Below are positions 26,301 through 36,450 of a stretch of 64,000 nt of DNA, piece by piece. The position numbers were made by a program, and so were the translations under genes. Position 1 is the stretch's first letter; each line of letters begins with the position of its first letter. The DNA comes from Pseudoalteromonas caenipelagi (GTDB taxonomy: Bacteria; Pseudomonadota; Gammaproteobacteria; Enterobacterales; Alteromonadaceae), in contig NZ_JABBPG010000004.1 in NCBI RefSeq assembly GCF_013140855.1, forward strand, positions 310,001 to 374,000, in the 5' to 3' direction. Below the pieces are notes generated by a model. The model saw only the letters and a program-made list of their open reading frames with translations. It did no database searches and was not told the DNA's origin.

Positions 26301-29300
26301 CTCAGGTAGACCTTGCCAATATATCGCTGTACGAAGTACATCATGTCTATCAATAATAAACTGTAGAGCTTGTATAAAGTGCTCTAATTGCGCGTCACTT
26401 TCGACTGTAAACAACGACGTTAAAACATAAGGGTCATTGTCTTGAGCACTAATATGGTGATACAAGATCCCTTGCTGCAATGGCGCTAGCGGGTAAATAT
26501 CTTGAATATTTTCATACCCGCCATCAACACTATTTGCAATAGACTGAATCTGCATTTGTGTTAATTCAGTCAACGGCAACATCTCTGGCGTAATATAACT
26601 ACATTGCTGAGGAATTAAGTTCTCAGGCACTTTAAATTGACGGGGTAGCTGCTCAGTTTGGTTATCAATTTGAGCCGCTAAATCTCTCAAAATAGGACTT
26701 GAGAATAGCATTCTGGCTGTCATCGAAAGCCCTTTTTGCTCAGCTTTAGATCTAACTTTCATAACCAGAAGTGAATGCCCACCTAACTCAAAAAAGTTAT
26801 CTTCAATACCCACTTGCTCTAAGGTGAGAACCTCTTGCCAGATATCACATAAAATCCGTTGAGTTTCACTATGTGGTGCAACATAAGCAGCTGCCTGTGA
26901 TGCGAAGTCAGCCTTTGGCAACGCTTTTCGGTCAATTTTACCGTTTTCCGTTAGCGGGAAAGCGTCAAGATACACAAATGCACTTGGGATCATGTAATCT
27001 GGTAATGACTGCTGCAATGTTTGGCAAATCTTAGCGGTCTGGCGTTGCTGACTGTCAGAGTCAGTTAATAGCTCTCTGAGTTCAGAAGAGGCTACAACAT
27101 AGGCTATCAGCTGTTTATCTGCGCCATCGCCTGCAACGAGTAGCGTCGTATCACAGACATCCTCATGTTCAGCAATCGCATGCTCTATTTCACCGAGCTC
27201 AATTCTAAAGCCACGGATCTTGACTTGATGATCACGTCTGCCAACAAACACTATATTGCCATCTTTTTGTTGATAAACGAGATCACCTGTTTTATACAAT
27301 TTTTTACTGCTATTTAGCGCTGCTGGGTCATAAAAAGGGTTGTCTACATACATTTGCTCAGTTAAATCAGTACGATTCAAATATCCTCTTGCGACACCTG
27401 CACCACCAACATACAACTCACCAACAGTGCCCGCTGGTAGCAAAGTCATATTTGGACTCAATACAAATGCCACACGATTTTGCAAAGGTTTACCTATTGG
27501 CAAACCCTCATACTCATAGAAGTTCTTCGGTAATAAGTAAGATGTGCTGAAAGTCGTATTTTCAGTTGGACCGTAAATATTGCTAAGTGCAATCGTTGGG
27601 TTCAACTCTTTCATGCGTTTAAACGATTGCTTATTAACAATGTCTCCACCAACCATAAGATACTGCAAGTTGGGCAAAGGTTTTTGGTAAATTGCTGTGA
27701 AAACATCAAACAGTGCCGTTGTTAAGAACGCCGTGTTGACATTATTTTTAAGCAGAAACTCACCGAGCTCTTCCATCTCAATGTGCGGTTTACTTTGAAT
27801 AGCAACCTGGCCACCATTGAGTAGCGCCCCCCAAATTTCAAACGTCACCGCATCAAAAGACAAGGTCGCGCCATGCAACATCACCGTTTGTTCAGACAAC
27901 GAGACGAAGTTGGGGTTATCTACCAGCGAGATCACGTTGCTGTGTTCAACCATCACCCCTTTAGGTTTACCTGTAGATCCAGAGGTATAGTTTATGTATG
28001 CCATATGAGAGGCACACTCGAATGCTTGGTTGAGGTTGCTATGGTCACAATCACGTAGGCGAGTTTGGATTAAGTCAGTGTCTAAAAACAGCCACTGCAT
28101 GTCACTATGCAAGCCGTTTATATGATTACCTGACACGGAAATAATCGTCTTAACACCCGCATCTTCTACGATGAACCGAGCTCGCTCTTCTGGTAGAGAA
28201 GGCGATAGCGGCACATATGTTCCCCCAGCTTTGAGAATGGCCAGAAGAGAAACAATTGCCTCAATAGAGCGCTCCAAACACACACCAACAGGTTCTTCTT
28301 TGGTGACTTTACAGTACGCCGTTAAATAGTGAGCAAGTGCGTTAGCTCTTTCGTTCAATGCCTGATATGTTAATTGCTCATCATCACATGTCAGCGCAAT
28401 TTTGTGCGGCCTTTGGCTAGCAACCTTTTCAAATTGTCCATGGATACTCGCCTGCATCTTTGCAACTGAGCACGTATCATTCCACTGGATAATTTGCTGC
28501 TTTTGCTCGCTCAGTGTTAGTACTTGAGCATCAAATACAGGTGCTTGCGGGTTAAGTAACAAGTCTTCAAGCAAAATATTAAAGCGCTCGGCCATCGCCG
28601 CGATAGTATCGGTATTAAATAAGTCACTATTGAATTCCCACCCAATGACCAAGCCATTTTCATTTTGCGTGATATTGATTGTAAGATCATATTTTGCGCA
28701 CAGCTCACTTGGCTCTATAAGGCTCACGTCCATATCATGTAAAGTCAGCTCACTTTTCTCATTGTTTTGCAGCGCTAACATCACCTGAAATAAAGGGCTA
28801 TGACTTAAGCTGCGAGATGGTTGTAACCTTTCGACTACTTGCTCAAATGGCACTTGTTGATGAGCATATGCATCGAGTAACGTGCGCTTACTTTGTGTTA
28901 GCAACTGATCAAATTGCGGATTAGATGATAGATCACTGCGTAAGACCAGCGTGTTAACAAAGAACCCGATCAGCGGCGCAATCTCTTGCTGTTCCCTATT
29001 TGCCACAACAGTTCCCATAACGATATCACTGGCATTGCTGTGCTGAGCCAGTAAAGTAGACATCGCAGCATGAAGACCCATAAACAACGTTGCGCCGTTA
29101 GCTTGACAAAATTCGTTCAATGCCTGAGTTAACCCAGGGCCAATATGCGTGTGTAGCTTCTCACCGTTAAAGCTTTGTACCGCAGGGCGAGGTTTATCCA
29201 AAGGTAGACTATGTACAACAGGTAAGTCAGCAAGCTGTTGACACCAATAATCAAGCTGCTGATCTAGCTCGTCTCCTGTTAGCCAACTGCGTTGCCAATA

Positions 29301-32300
29301 GGCATAATCAGCATATTGAATGTCTATCGGTGCAAGGTTGAGCGGGGTGTCATTGGTATATGCATCATACAGTGCGCATAGCTCTTTAACTAAAATGTTT
29401 AATGACCAACCATCCGATGCAATGTGGTGCATCGTCACTACGACAACATGTTGTTCAGCTGCAATTTGAGCAACCCCAACTCGAAGCATTAAATCTGCTT
29501 GCAGATCGAAATGCTTTGTCGATTGTGCTTCAACCCATGTCCGTAGTTGCGTGCCATCGTTAGACTCTTTAGCCGTACTCAAATCAACATAATCAATGTT
29601 GAACGCATCACTACTGTGAATAATTTGCACAGGGAAATCACCACTGCCTTGAGCAAAACAGGTTCTCAGGCTTTCATGTCTGTCGACGATCGTGGTAAAG
29701 GCACGCTCTAGCGCTGTTTTGTTTAGCTTCCCTGATAATTTAAGTGCTGCAGATATATGATAATGGCTACTACCACCATCAATTTGCTCTAGCATCCACA
29801 GTCTTTGCTGCGCATAAGACGTTGGAATTTCTTCGCTTCTCGCTACGCGGCAAATAGGCGGCTGCTTTATCGCACCCTCACTTTCTTTTAGCTGAGATTC
29901 TAACTGTTCGATTGTTGGGAAGCTGAATAACGATTTTAAATTGAAATTGCTGTCAAACTGTTCGTTTATCCGCGCCACTAACCTAATGGCCATCAACGAA
30001 TGTCCGCCAAGCTCGAAAAAGTTATCAGTAATTCCTATTTGCTCAATTCCCAAGACATCTTGCCAGATTTGGCATAACTGCGCTTGTTGTTGGTTTTTAG
30101 GTGCCGTGTAATTAAGCTGTTGTTGCGCTGTTTGTTCTAGCTTTGCCAGCGCTCGGCGATCAATTTTACCATTGCTAGTAAGTGGCATATTTTCCACAAT
30201 GATACAGTGTGACGGTACCATGTAGCTCGGTAGCTTTTGACGCAATATCTTTAAATAATCAGCCGCTAAATTCGCTTTGTCGATTTCACTAAGCGTTTGC
30301 TCATATGGTGTTACATATGCACTTAGCGCATGCTCATTGCCATCATCTTTTGCAATGACCAATGCATCTCTCACACCTTCAATTGCGCGAATAGCACTTT
30401 CAACTTCACCCAGTTCAATCCTAAAACCACGGATTTTAACTTGATGATCGACGCGTCCAACAAACACCAATTCTCCATCATCTCGTAACCTGACTAAATC
30501 ACCTGTTCGGTATAACTTTTCACTCTTTAAGCTAGGGTGTTGTACAAAGCTGTACTGGGTTTGCTCATCTTTGTTTAAATAACCCAAAGTCACGCCATCA
30601 CCGCCAATGTAAAGTTCACCGATGGTGTTAAGGGGCTGAGGCTCCATATTTTGCGACAAAACATATAAACGAGTGTTGCAAATGGGTCGCCCAATAGGCA
30701 CAGCCCCACTAACATCTAAGTTGAGATCATCAATCTCGTTATACTGCGTTGACACGGTATAAGTACTACACCCTACAACGGTTTCTGTTGGGCCATACTC
30801 ATTAATAAATGTACTGTTAGGTAATAACACTTTGGCAAATTGCGTCAGCAAAGATTGGTTCAACTGGTCTCCGCCGACCACAATACAATGGCTTGCATTA
30901 TGATTACCTGATTTAGGTAACAAATGAGACAGCGCTTCTAAGTGAGCAGGGGTGACCTTAAATAGCCATGATTCATCCTCCCCTAATTGACGCGCTAAGT
31001 ACTCTAAATCCTCATCGCCGCTAGGGAGTAGTTTTACCGTTTTACCACCCATTAACGGCGTAAGTAATGAGGTAAGCGTCGCATCGAATGCCAGTGGCGA
31101 ACTAACCACTGCACCTTGAATGTGCTCTCCTAAATAATTCGCTTTCGCATGAGACAGATAGTTTACAACACCACGGTGAGGCACCATGACGCCTTTTGGC
31201 TTACCTGTAGAACCTGAGGTATATAGAATATAAGCTAGACTTTGCGCAGATACTGCAACTTCATCTGCAGACAAATTATCGCTTTCATACTCTTCCATCC
31301 ACTGTTCATCAGTGGCTGCGTTATCCATCAATAACACATCCACTCCCGACATCGGGAAAGTTTCCATTTGCTCTGAATTCAGTAACGCAACATTGATATT
31401 CGCATCTTCGATAATCGTTTGAATTCGGCTACTTGGATAACTTGGCTCCAACGGAACATAAGCTGCACCGGCTTTAATAACCGCAAGTACAGCAATTAGT
31501 AAATCAGATGAGCGCTCTAGGTAGATACCAACGTGGTCGGCAGGCTCAACCCCAGAATCAATTAACAAACGCGCTAATCGATTGGCTTTAGCGTTAAGCT
31601 CATCGTAGGATAAAATATGGCCGTTAAATTCCACAGCACGGTGTGATGGATAGCACTGGACTTGCTGCTCGAATAACTGGTGTACAGTGACAGCATCATC
31701 GTACTGAGTTTGCGTTGCATTCCAGGCTGCTTGGGCCGACATATCGGCGTCATCTAGCATAGGCAAAGAAAACACATTATCATCAGGCGAAGCAATTGCA
31801 CTGGCCACTAGATTACGAAAATGAGACGCCATTCTTTCGATAGTTTGGCGTTTAAATAAATCCGTATTGTATGCCCAACCAATCTTTAAGCCGCTAGCCG
31901 TTTCATCAATGTTTAACGCTAAGTCGAACTTTGCAGGGCTATCCGCACGCTGCATTGGTTGAAGACTGATGTCAGGAACATCAAGCTCTCCCTCATCATT
32001 ATTTTGTAGTACTAACCACACTTGAAATAGAGGGTTATGACTGAGGCTTCGTTTAGGTTGTAGCTTTTCAACTACTTGCTCAAAAGGCACCTGTTGATGT
32101 GCATATGCATCTAACAAAGTGCCTTGGCTTTGCTTTAATAACGTTTTAAAAGTTGGTGAGTCAGATAAATTGCTACGCAATACCAAAGTATTGATAAAAA
32201 GACCTATCAATTTACCAACGCCTTCTTGCTCTCGGTTGGCAACGGGACTACCAACTACAATATCGGTTTCATTGCTGTAGCGAGATAGCAATACAGATAA

Positions 32301-33284
32301 TGCCGCATGTAAACTCATAAACAACGTGACACCGTTCTCTTTAGAGAACTTATTGAGCTGTTCAGATAGCTCTGGACCAAGCCAAGAATCGAATGTGTCT
32401 CCATTGTAAGTCTGGATTTGAGGTCTAGGTTTATCTAACGGTAAGCTGTGAACCACAGGCAAATCGGCCAATTGATTTTCCCAATAGGCCAGCTGTTTAT
32501 CAAGTACCTCACCTTTGAGCCAATTGCGCTGCCAATGTGCATAATCAGCATACTGCAACGGCAAAGGCTCTAAAGGATTATCTTGCCCATCAACGTAAGC
32601 ACTATATAAGCTACAGAACTCATTGATAAGCACGCCTAAAGACCAACCATCCGAAGCAATATGATGCATAGTTGTCATCACTATATGCTCTTGTGGCGCG
32701 AGCCTAAGTACGGAAACTCTAAGCATATAGTCTTTGCTTAAATCGAATAATTTTACTGCCTCAGCTGCCACCCGAGTTAGGACTTCTGACTCTTTGTCGG
32801 CATCATTTAGCATCGACAGATCATCAAATTTAACGTTAAACCCTTCTGCTGATTGAATTTCTTGCAGTGGGTTGCCTGGACTCTGTTCAACAAAGCAGGT
32901 ACGTAAACTTTGATGTCTCTCTACCACACTTTTGAACGCGCGTTGCAACGCATTCAAGTCTAAATGGCCAGTTAATCTAAAAGAAGCAGGTACATTATAA
33001 TTGGCACTCCCCCCTTCAATTTGATCAAGTAGCCACATACGCTGCTGAGCATAAGAGAGTAATGTTCGATCACCTTCATTGCGCTCAGTCACTGTGATTG
33101 CAGGAGCGCTGCTAGCGCTGGTTTGCTCTAGCAGTGCGATAATTTGTGGTTTTAGTGCCACTATTTGCGTTTTTAGCGCTTGAGTCATAGACCCTGAGGG
33201 CCCTTTAAATGCTAGCTGACCGTTATCAAGGTACAGTTTAATACCTTTATTTTTGGTCAGTCTCAGTAGTTCAAGTAGAGTCAT
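22917..33284 (-). CDS. NRPS4: C-A(Asn)-T-C-A(Ile)-T-C/E-A(Phe)-T plus a decayed C-terminal domain
   Basis: 3455 residues. An N-terminal TubC-like docking domain (about 1-58) is followed by three modules. C1 has HHIASDG near 207, A1 its YTSGSTGKPKG near 690, and T1 its Ser near 1096. C2 is near 1286, A2 near 1765, T2 near 2170. C3 has HHIIADH near 2394, A3 is near 2865, and T3 (LGGNS) near 3264. Pocket residues read by eye are DATKVGEVG (close to Asn), DAFFMGITF (close to Ile) and DAWTIAAVC (the Phe type). C3 carries an HHISAQDND segment like the dual condensation/epimerisation signature, so Ile may be converted to the D form. The last 155 residues look like half of a decayed E/C domain. There is no thioesterase domain. 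The start overlaps the upstream gene by 4 nt. Confidence 0.95.
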   Translation of the reverse strand: MTLLELLRLTKNKGIKLYLDNGQLAFKGPSGSMTQALKTQIVALKPQIIALLEQTSASSAPAITVTERNEGDRTLLSYAQQRMWLLDQIEGGSANYNVPASFRLTGHLDLNALQRAFKSVVERHQSLRTCFVEQSPGNPLQEIQSAEGFNVKFDDLSMLNDADKESEVLTRVAAEAVKLFDLSKDYMLRVSVLRLAPQEHIVMTTMHHIASDGWSLGVLINEFCSLYSAYVDGQDNPLEPLPLQYADYAHWQRNWLKGEVLDKQLAYWENQLADLPVVHSLPLDKPRPQIQTYNGDTFDSWLGPELSEQLNKFSKENGVTLFMSLHAALSVLLSRYSNETDIVVGSPVANREQEGVGKLIGLFINTLVLRSNLSDSPTFKTLLKQSQGTLLDAYAHQQVPFEQVVEKLQPKRSLSHNPLFQVWLVLQNNDEGELDVPDISLQPMQRADSPAKFDLALNIDETASGLKIGWAYNTDLFKRQTIERMASHFRNLVASAIASPDDNVFSLPMLDDADMSAQAAWNATQTQYDDAVTVHQLFEQQVQCYPSHRAVEFNGHILSYDELNAKANRLARLLIDSGVEPADHVGIYLERSSDLLIAVLAVIKAGAAYVPLEPSYPSSRIQTIIEDANINVALLNSEQMETFPMSGVDVLLMDNAATDEQWMEEYESDNLSADEVAVSAQSLAYILYTSGSTGKPKGVMVPHRGVVNYLSHAKANYLGEHIQGAVVSSPLAFDATLTSLLTPLMGGKTVKLLPSGDEDLEYLARQLGEDESWLFKVTPAHLEALSHLLPKSGNHNASHCIVVGGDQLNQSLLTQFAKVLLPNSTFINEYGPTETVVGCSTYTVSTQYNEIDDLNLDVSGAVPIGRPICNTRLYVLSQNMEPQPLNTIGELYIGGDGVTLGYLNKDEQTQYSFVQHPSLKSEKLYRTGDLVRLRDDGELVFVGRVDHQVKIRGFRIELGEVESAIRAIEGVRDALVIAKDDGNEHALSAYVTPYEQTLSEIDKANLAADYLKILRQKLPSYMVPSHCIIVENMPLTSNGKIDRRALAKLEQTAQQQLNYTAPKNQQQAQLCQIWQDVLGIEQIGITDNFFELGGHSLMAIRLVARINEQFDSNFNLKSLFSFPTIEQLESQLKESEGAIKQPPICRVARSEEIPTSYAQQRLWMLEQIDGGSSHYHISAALKLSGKLNKTALERAFTTIVDRHESLRTCFAQGSGDFPVQIIHSSDAFNIDYVDLSTAKESNDGTQLRTWVEAQSTKHFDLQADLMLRVGVAQIAAEQHVVVVTMHHIASDGWSLNILVKELCALYDAYTNDTPLNLAPIDIQYADYAYWQRSWLTGDELDQQLDYWCQQLADLPVVHSLPLDKPRPAVQSFNGEKLHTHIGPGLTQALNEFCQANGATLFMGLHAAMSTLLAQHSNASDIVMGTVVANREQQEIAPLIGFFVNTLVLRSDLSSNPQFDQLLTQSKRTLLDAYAHQQVPFEQVVERLQPSRSLSHSPLFQVMLALQNNEKSELTLHDMDVSLIEPSELCAKYDLTINITQNENGLVIGWEFNSDLFNTDTIAAMAERFNILLEDLLLNPQAPVFDAQVLTLSEQKQQIIQWNDTCSVAKMQASIHGQFEKVASQRPHKIALTCDDEQLTYQALNERANALAHYLTAYCKVTKEEPVGVCLERSIEAIVSLLAILKAGGTYVPLSPSLPEERARFIVEDAGVKTIISVSGNHINGLHSDMQWLFLDTDLIQTRLRDCDHSNLNQAFECASHMAYINYTSGSTGKPKGVMVEHSNVISLVDNPNFVSLSEQTVMLHGATLSFDAVTFEIWGALLNGGQVAIQSKPHIEMEELGEFLLKNNVNTAFLTTALFDVFTAIYQKPLPNLQYLMVGGDIVNKQSFKRMKELNPTIALSNIYGPTENTTFSTSYLLPKNFYEYEGLPIGKPLQNRVAFVLSPNMTLLPAGTVGELYVGGAGVARGYLNRTDLTEQMYVDNPFYDPAALNSSKKLYKTGDLVYQQKDGNIVFVGRRDHQVKIRGFRIELGEIEHAIAEHEDVCDTTLLVAGDGADKQLIAYVVASSELRELLTDSDSQQRQTAKICQTLQQSLPDYMIPSAFVYLDAFPLTENGKIDRKALPKADFASQAAAYVAPHSETQRILCDIWQEVLTLEQVGIEDNFFELGGHSLLVMKVRSKAEQKGLSMTARMLFSSPILRDLAAQIDNQTEQLPRQFKVPENLIPQQCSYITPEMLPLTELTQMQIQSIANSVDGGYENIQDIYPLAPLQQGILYHHISAQDNDPYVLTSLFTVESDAQLEHFIQALQFIIDRHDVLRTAIYWQGLPEPHQVVQREAVLPVNWPQLAADKDVFEQIQQLNQVGKLKLDLSKAPLIQLDVAHDQVNQHYVVALKYHHIIADHVGLEIIEKEISAFQNANTQSLEQPLPYREFIAQVLNQAKEYDAEAFFCAKLADVTESSLPFNLLDVMGDGSNMAELKAAVPSHLENQIRRLSKDLHISPAVVFHAAWALVISACCAKNDVVFGTVLSGRLSGSERLENVLGMFINTLPIRANTQGKSVLEFVMSIRDELQELIPYEQASLSLAQQCSGLSHGRNLFSAVLNYRHSVANSDSEAATQGTDNGVRLLSSKERTNYPFSLSVDDMKQGFNLDFQVDKSVNIERVMDYMIHALQAMSDCLQHRPNELISEVMVAQPDLPQLMAWSLGQVHEVDNRCVHEKFQDVVKSNPKGVALIFEDQEITYDQLNQRANRLANYLRRYSLVGPDRLVGVYCERSIEMFVSILAVLKAGGAYLPLDPSSPNARIKYVLEDASVTLVLTQRHLVQDINESRITHLILDDEQLNDDLEQYDELNIECSTIGVNTDSLAYVIYTSGSTGKPKGCELIHKGLVNLGFAQQQAFEITAHSKVLQFASIAFDAATWEWCMALTNGASLVIPNKDQAKSAESLTQLVEKNEVTHATLPPVLLPQLCQGSWVSVSTLIVAGEACSIAMAELWSPNRRFVNAYGPSETTVCATYGCYSPGQSVLHIGKPLPNVSTFIMNNEQLAPIGVPGELLVGGVNLARGYLGREDLTKEKFVANPFYNPDDASSSKLLYRTGDLVRWGADGNIEFLGRIDHQVKINGYRIELGEVEHTLSKFESVSQVSVIPFDKGEGNKSLVAYIVPSQPSIDVQDSVEQRSFISALRTQLSEQLPEYMHPSAFVLLDTLPMNNNGKVDRNKLPHPDVALQRAEYVAPANPLEEALCSIWQNVLGIAQVGCKDDFFELGGNSLKVIQVISEAKAKGIQLTVGQIWNNPTIKGLADDINKERVSQSLTVSEAKHIQAGNSLIAVVYLDSLLDESYLRHVLHSFFADEKLAYELKYTADGVEKLGIKRSRRHTNALWLWQDETVISQSLVQMHKAQLSEKTSSPESTPLAATLLNGNTQQVCILAANELLIEQSCWEALVEAFKSKLLKLHQSA

Positions 33285-36200
33285 AGCATGCCCCCTTCTT
33301 CAGACACAGAGGCGTATTCATCATTTTGGTTTAATAAAATTAAAGGCTCAATGTGCGAAGCTAACTGCGCCACTGTTTTGTGTTCAAACAACACACGGAC
33401 ACCAATATTGATATCAAACTGTTCAATGATGCAGTTAAGCACTTTCATTGCGGCGATTGAATGACCACCAATTTCAAAGAAGTCATGGTTGGTGCCAATC
33501 TTAAACGGTACATCAAGTAACTGCTGCCAAATGGCAATAAGTGTTTTTTCTGTTTCTGTTGTTGGCGCTACATAGCTCTGATTAGAGAAATTAATTGCTT
33601 GTTCTAACAGCGCACGTTTATCTAACTTACCGTTTGATAAATAAGGGAACTCTTGTAAAGAAATGACCTGCTGAGGCACCATATATTCAGGTAGAGCCGC
33701 TTCTAATGAGGCGATAAGTTCTTTTTCACTCACCTGAGCATCAATGTAAAATAGCGTTAAAGCATTATGCTGAGCATTGAACAGACAAGTCGCTTTGCTC
33801 GCTAACTGATGATTGGTCACAAACATCGCCACTTCTTCTGGTTCGATACGATAACCATTTAGCTTAACTTGGTCATCTAAACGCTCTTGGAATAGCAAGT
33901 TACCGTCCGCTAGGATTTGTACATAATCACCAGTTTTATAATATGTTCTGCCATCTCCCAGTTGCTCATTTAGCGCCGCAAATGTTAATTCAGGCTGCTG
34001 GTAATAACCATTAAATAAAGATTCACCAGCAATATACAGCTCACCTGATTCACCTTCGCTGGCAAGGCGACCATCGGCTTTAACTACTCGCATAATCAAG
34101 TTGTTAACAGGCATTCCAATTGGTACAAAGTCTGTTTTCAAGTCGCTGCGGTACAGCCATGATGTGGCATTAACACAGCACTCTGAAGGACCGTATAAAT
34201 TCACAATATTACAGTTGAAGGTGTTTTGAGCCTGACGCGCAACTTGAGTTTTGAGCGCCTCACCACCGCAAAATATTGTGACTAGACTATTGCTTGTTGT
34301 AGCCCCTGCTTTTTCAGTAAGTAGCTCTAACAAAGAAGGAACAAGCTGTACTCGACTAATTTTCTGCTGTGTTAACACTTCAAGGAACTGCGCCATATCA
34401 TAGTTGATATCTTGTGGCGCAATGACCATCGTAGCGCCAACCAATAATGGACTCCAAAACTCCCATACTGATGCATCAAAACTAGCAGAGGTACGCTGTA
34501 AGAAACGGTCACTAGCGGTGAAGTCAAAGGCGCTATTAATCCAACTCATTTGATTTACAAGTGCACGGTGGCTTATGCTGACACCTTTTGCTCTACCCGT
34601 TGAACCCGATGTGAATAGTATATAGGCGAGGTCATCACCGCTGACTGTAATAGCAGGCTTATCGGTGGTATACCCTGATAAATCAGCGGCTGACATATCG
34701 ATACCTTGGCAACCATCAACCTCAAAATCCCCAGCGCTAATCAAAGCTTTTGCTTGCGCATCTTGCAGCATATTGGCAACACGTTGACGAGGCAGTGACA
34801 CATCCACAGGCACATAAGCACCACCCACTTTGAGTACGGCCAGCATAGCTACAACAAAGTCTATTGAGCGTGTTAGGCATAGCGCTATCACATCACCTTT
34901 GTTTATGCCCAATGAAATTAGATGATGGGCAAAACGGTTAGCTCGCAGCTCCACTTCAGCCATAGAAGCGCTCGCCCCCTGCACTTCGATAATTTGCCCA
35001 GAGCTGTTCGATACGCTTTTTGTCAGCATATCTAATACTGTTTCATCTGCTGCTTCGACTGCTTTTCCTTGCAACAAGAAGTCACTCTCTTTGCTCAGCT
35101 CAATAGCAGTGGCTGAACTTAAATCTGACTTACATGCTTTTAATAATATGGCTAACGCATCAGAGTCGATTTCAGCTTGGTCATAGGTTAGCTGTAACTT
35201 AGTCGCACTGCCTTGCTGGATAAGTAAAAATTGAATTTTGCATCGCTCGTTTAAATAAACGAGTTTTTCAATGCCAGCAGGTGCAGACTGCCCACAATCA
35301 ATGCTATCGAAACAGAAACTAAAGCCTTGTTGTTGGTATTCGTATGGCTTACTAAAGCATTCAACATAATCGACGCCGTTTGCGGTACAATCAACCTCCT
35401 CGCGTACTGCATCAGCAAAGTTACTGTGTGTATTTGGAAATAAAGGTAAAGTGCGAGTAAGTGGCCCTTGCGCCGTTGCCAAGGACTCATCATCACGAAT
35501 GGCAAATGCCCTAGCAAGCTTTGCTGAGGGTGCATATTTGTTCAATGTGATCCGTAAGCTAGCACATACCACTTCAGCGACTGTTGCCTGTTGCTCATCT
35601 GCGTACTTTTGTAAATCAGCGTAAATATCACCCAGTGCAATATCGGCCGTTTTGTAGCCAGATTTATCTGTTTGAGTATATCGAGCTAGAGACAATGACG
35701 ATTCAAGTGCCGCAGCACTTTTATCTTTACTCCAAAAAGCGCGCGCTTCAGCCATTTCTTCTTCAACTAAGAAGTCAGCCAACCAAGGAGCCAACTCGCC
35801 ATATTGGATCAGTTCATCTTCATCCGTAATAATCTCACCCGTTGCTCCTGCTTGCACTAAGCCCTGAAATATTGCGTAGATTGAGTAGGTATCCGTATTA
35901 AGCGCCGACACTTCAAGGTAAACCCACGTTTTATCAGGCACTTTTGCCACTACAAGCTTATGCCATGCGGCTTCTATACCCACATCATTTTTTTGTGCAT
36001 AAAGCTGTTGCTTAGCCTGCTCTATTTGACTGTCATTGAGGTCACGCCAATCAAACTCCGTCACATTGCATGATAAAGCGGATGCAACTTGTTGCCAAAG
36101 TGCACCATATTCATCGCTTTGGTAACTAGTACGTAAAATCTCTAGCTCGGTTAACCTGTTTGCCAAATACTGCTGCATCTTAGCGCTGTCCAGATCCCCT

Positions 36201-36307
36201 TCGTATGTACAACTAACGGATGCCGTACTCAGCTGCTTATCTGTATTTTCCTGTAACTGAGAAAAGTGTGAGATCTGTAGTGGAGAAGCCGGTGTCGTAT
36301 TACTCAT
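33281..36307 (-). CDS. Free-standing C*-A(Gln-like)-T protein (trans-loading module)
   Basis: 1008 residues. The first 430 residues have the size and pattern of a condensation domain, but the HHxxxDG motif is replaced by SALNTDT (134-140), so it is probably catalytically dead. A complete A domain follows (about 435-870), with FTSGSTGRAKG near 562, YGPSE, KTGD and NGKLDKR. Pocket residues read DAWQFGLVN, closest to Gln codes. The carrier Ser lies in IGGHS near 949. There is no docking domain at the N-terminus, but the C-terminus ends in EEGGML. It directly follows a dioxygenase gene and overlaps NRPS4 by 4 nt. It appears to supply an amino acid, perhaps hydroxylated while bound, to the C domain of NRPS3 and then hand the chain to NRPS4. 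Confidence 0.85.
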   Translation of the reverse strand: MSNTTPASPLQISHFSQLQENTDKQLSTASVSCTYEGDLDSAKMQQYLANRLTELEILRTSYQSDEYGALWQQVASALSCNVTEFDWRDLNDSQIEQAKQQLYAQKNDVGIEAAWHKLVVAKVPDKTWVYLEVSALNTDTYSIYAIFQGLVQAGATGEIITDEDELIQYGELAPWLADFLVEEEMAEARAFWSKDKSAAALESSLSLARYTQTDKSGYKTADIALGDIYADLQKYADEQQATVAEVVCASLRITLNKYAPSAKLARAFAIRDDESLATAQGPLTRTLPLFPNTHSNFADAVREEVDCTANGVDYVECFSKPYEYQQQGFSFCFDSIDCGQSAPAGIEKLVYLNERCKIQFLLIQQGSATKLQLTYDQAEIDSDALAILLKACKSDLSSATAIELSKESDFLLQGKAVEAADETVLDMLTKSVSNSSGQIIEVQGASASMAEVELRANRFAHHLISLGINKGDVIALCLTRSIDFVVAMLAVLKVGGAYVPVDVSLPRQRVANMLQDAQAKALISAGDFEVDGCQGIDMSAADLSGYTTDKPAITVSGDDLAYILFTSGSTGRAKGVSISHRALVNQMSWINSAFDFTASDRFLQRTSASFDASVWEFWSPLLVGATMVIAPQDINYDMAQFLEVLTQQKISRVQLVPSLLELLTEKAGATTSNSLVTIFCGGEALKTQVARQAQNTFNCNIVNLYGPSECCVNATSWLYRSDLKTDFVPIGMPVNNLIMRVVKADGRLASEGESGELYIAGESLFNGYYQQPELTFAALNEQLGDGRTYYKTGDYVQILADGNLLFQERLDDQVKLNGYRIEPEEVAMFVTNHQLASKATCLFNAQHNALTLFYIDAQVSEKELIASLEAALPEYMVPQQVISLQEFPYLSNGKLDKRALLEQAINFSNQSYVAPTTETEKTLIAIWQQLLDVPFKIGTNHDFFEIGGHSIAAMKVLNCIIEQFDINIGVRVLFEHKTVAQLASHIEPLILLNQNDEYASVSEEGGML

Positions 36308-36450
36308 TTTATTACCCTTAAAAGCTTAATTCGTTTGCAAAAGCACTATTTATTATTGTCAACGCTAGTGAGTACCCTATTTCACCAATAGAGCATAAGT
36401 CATTGTTATATAGTTTTTTTTGATTGCCGGTAAATTACTGGCGAGTGCCA

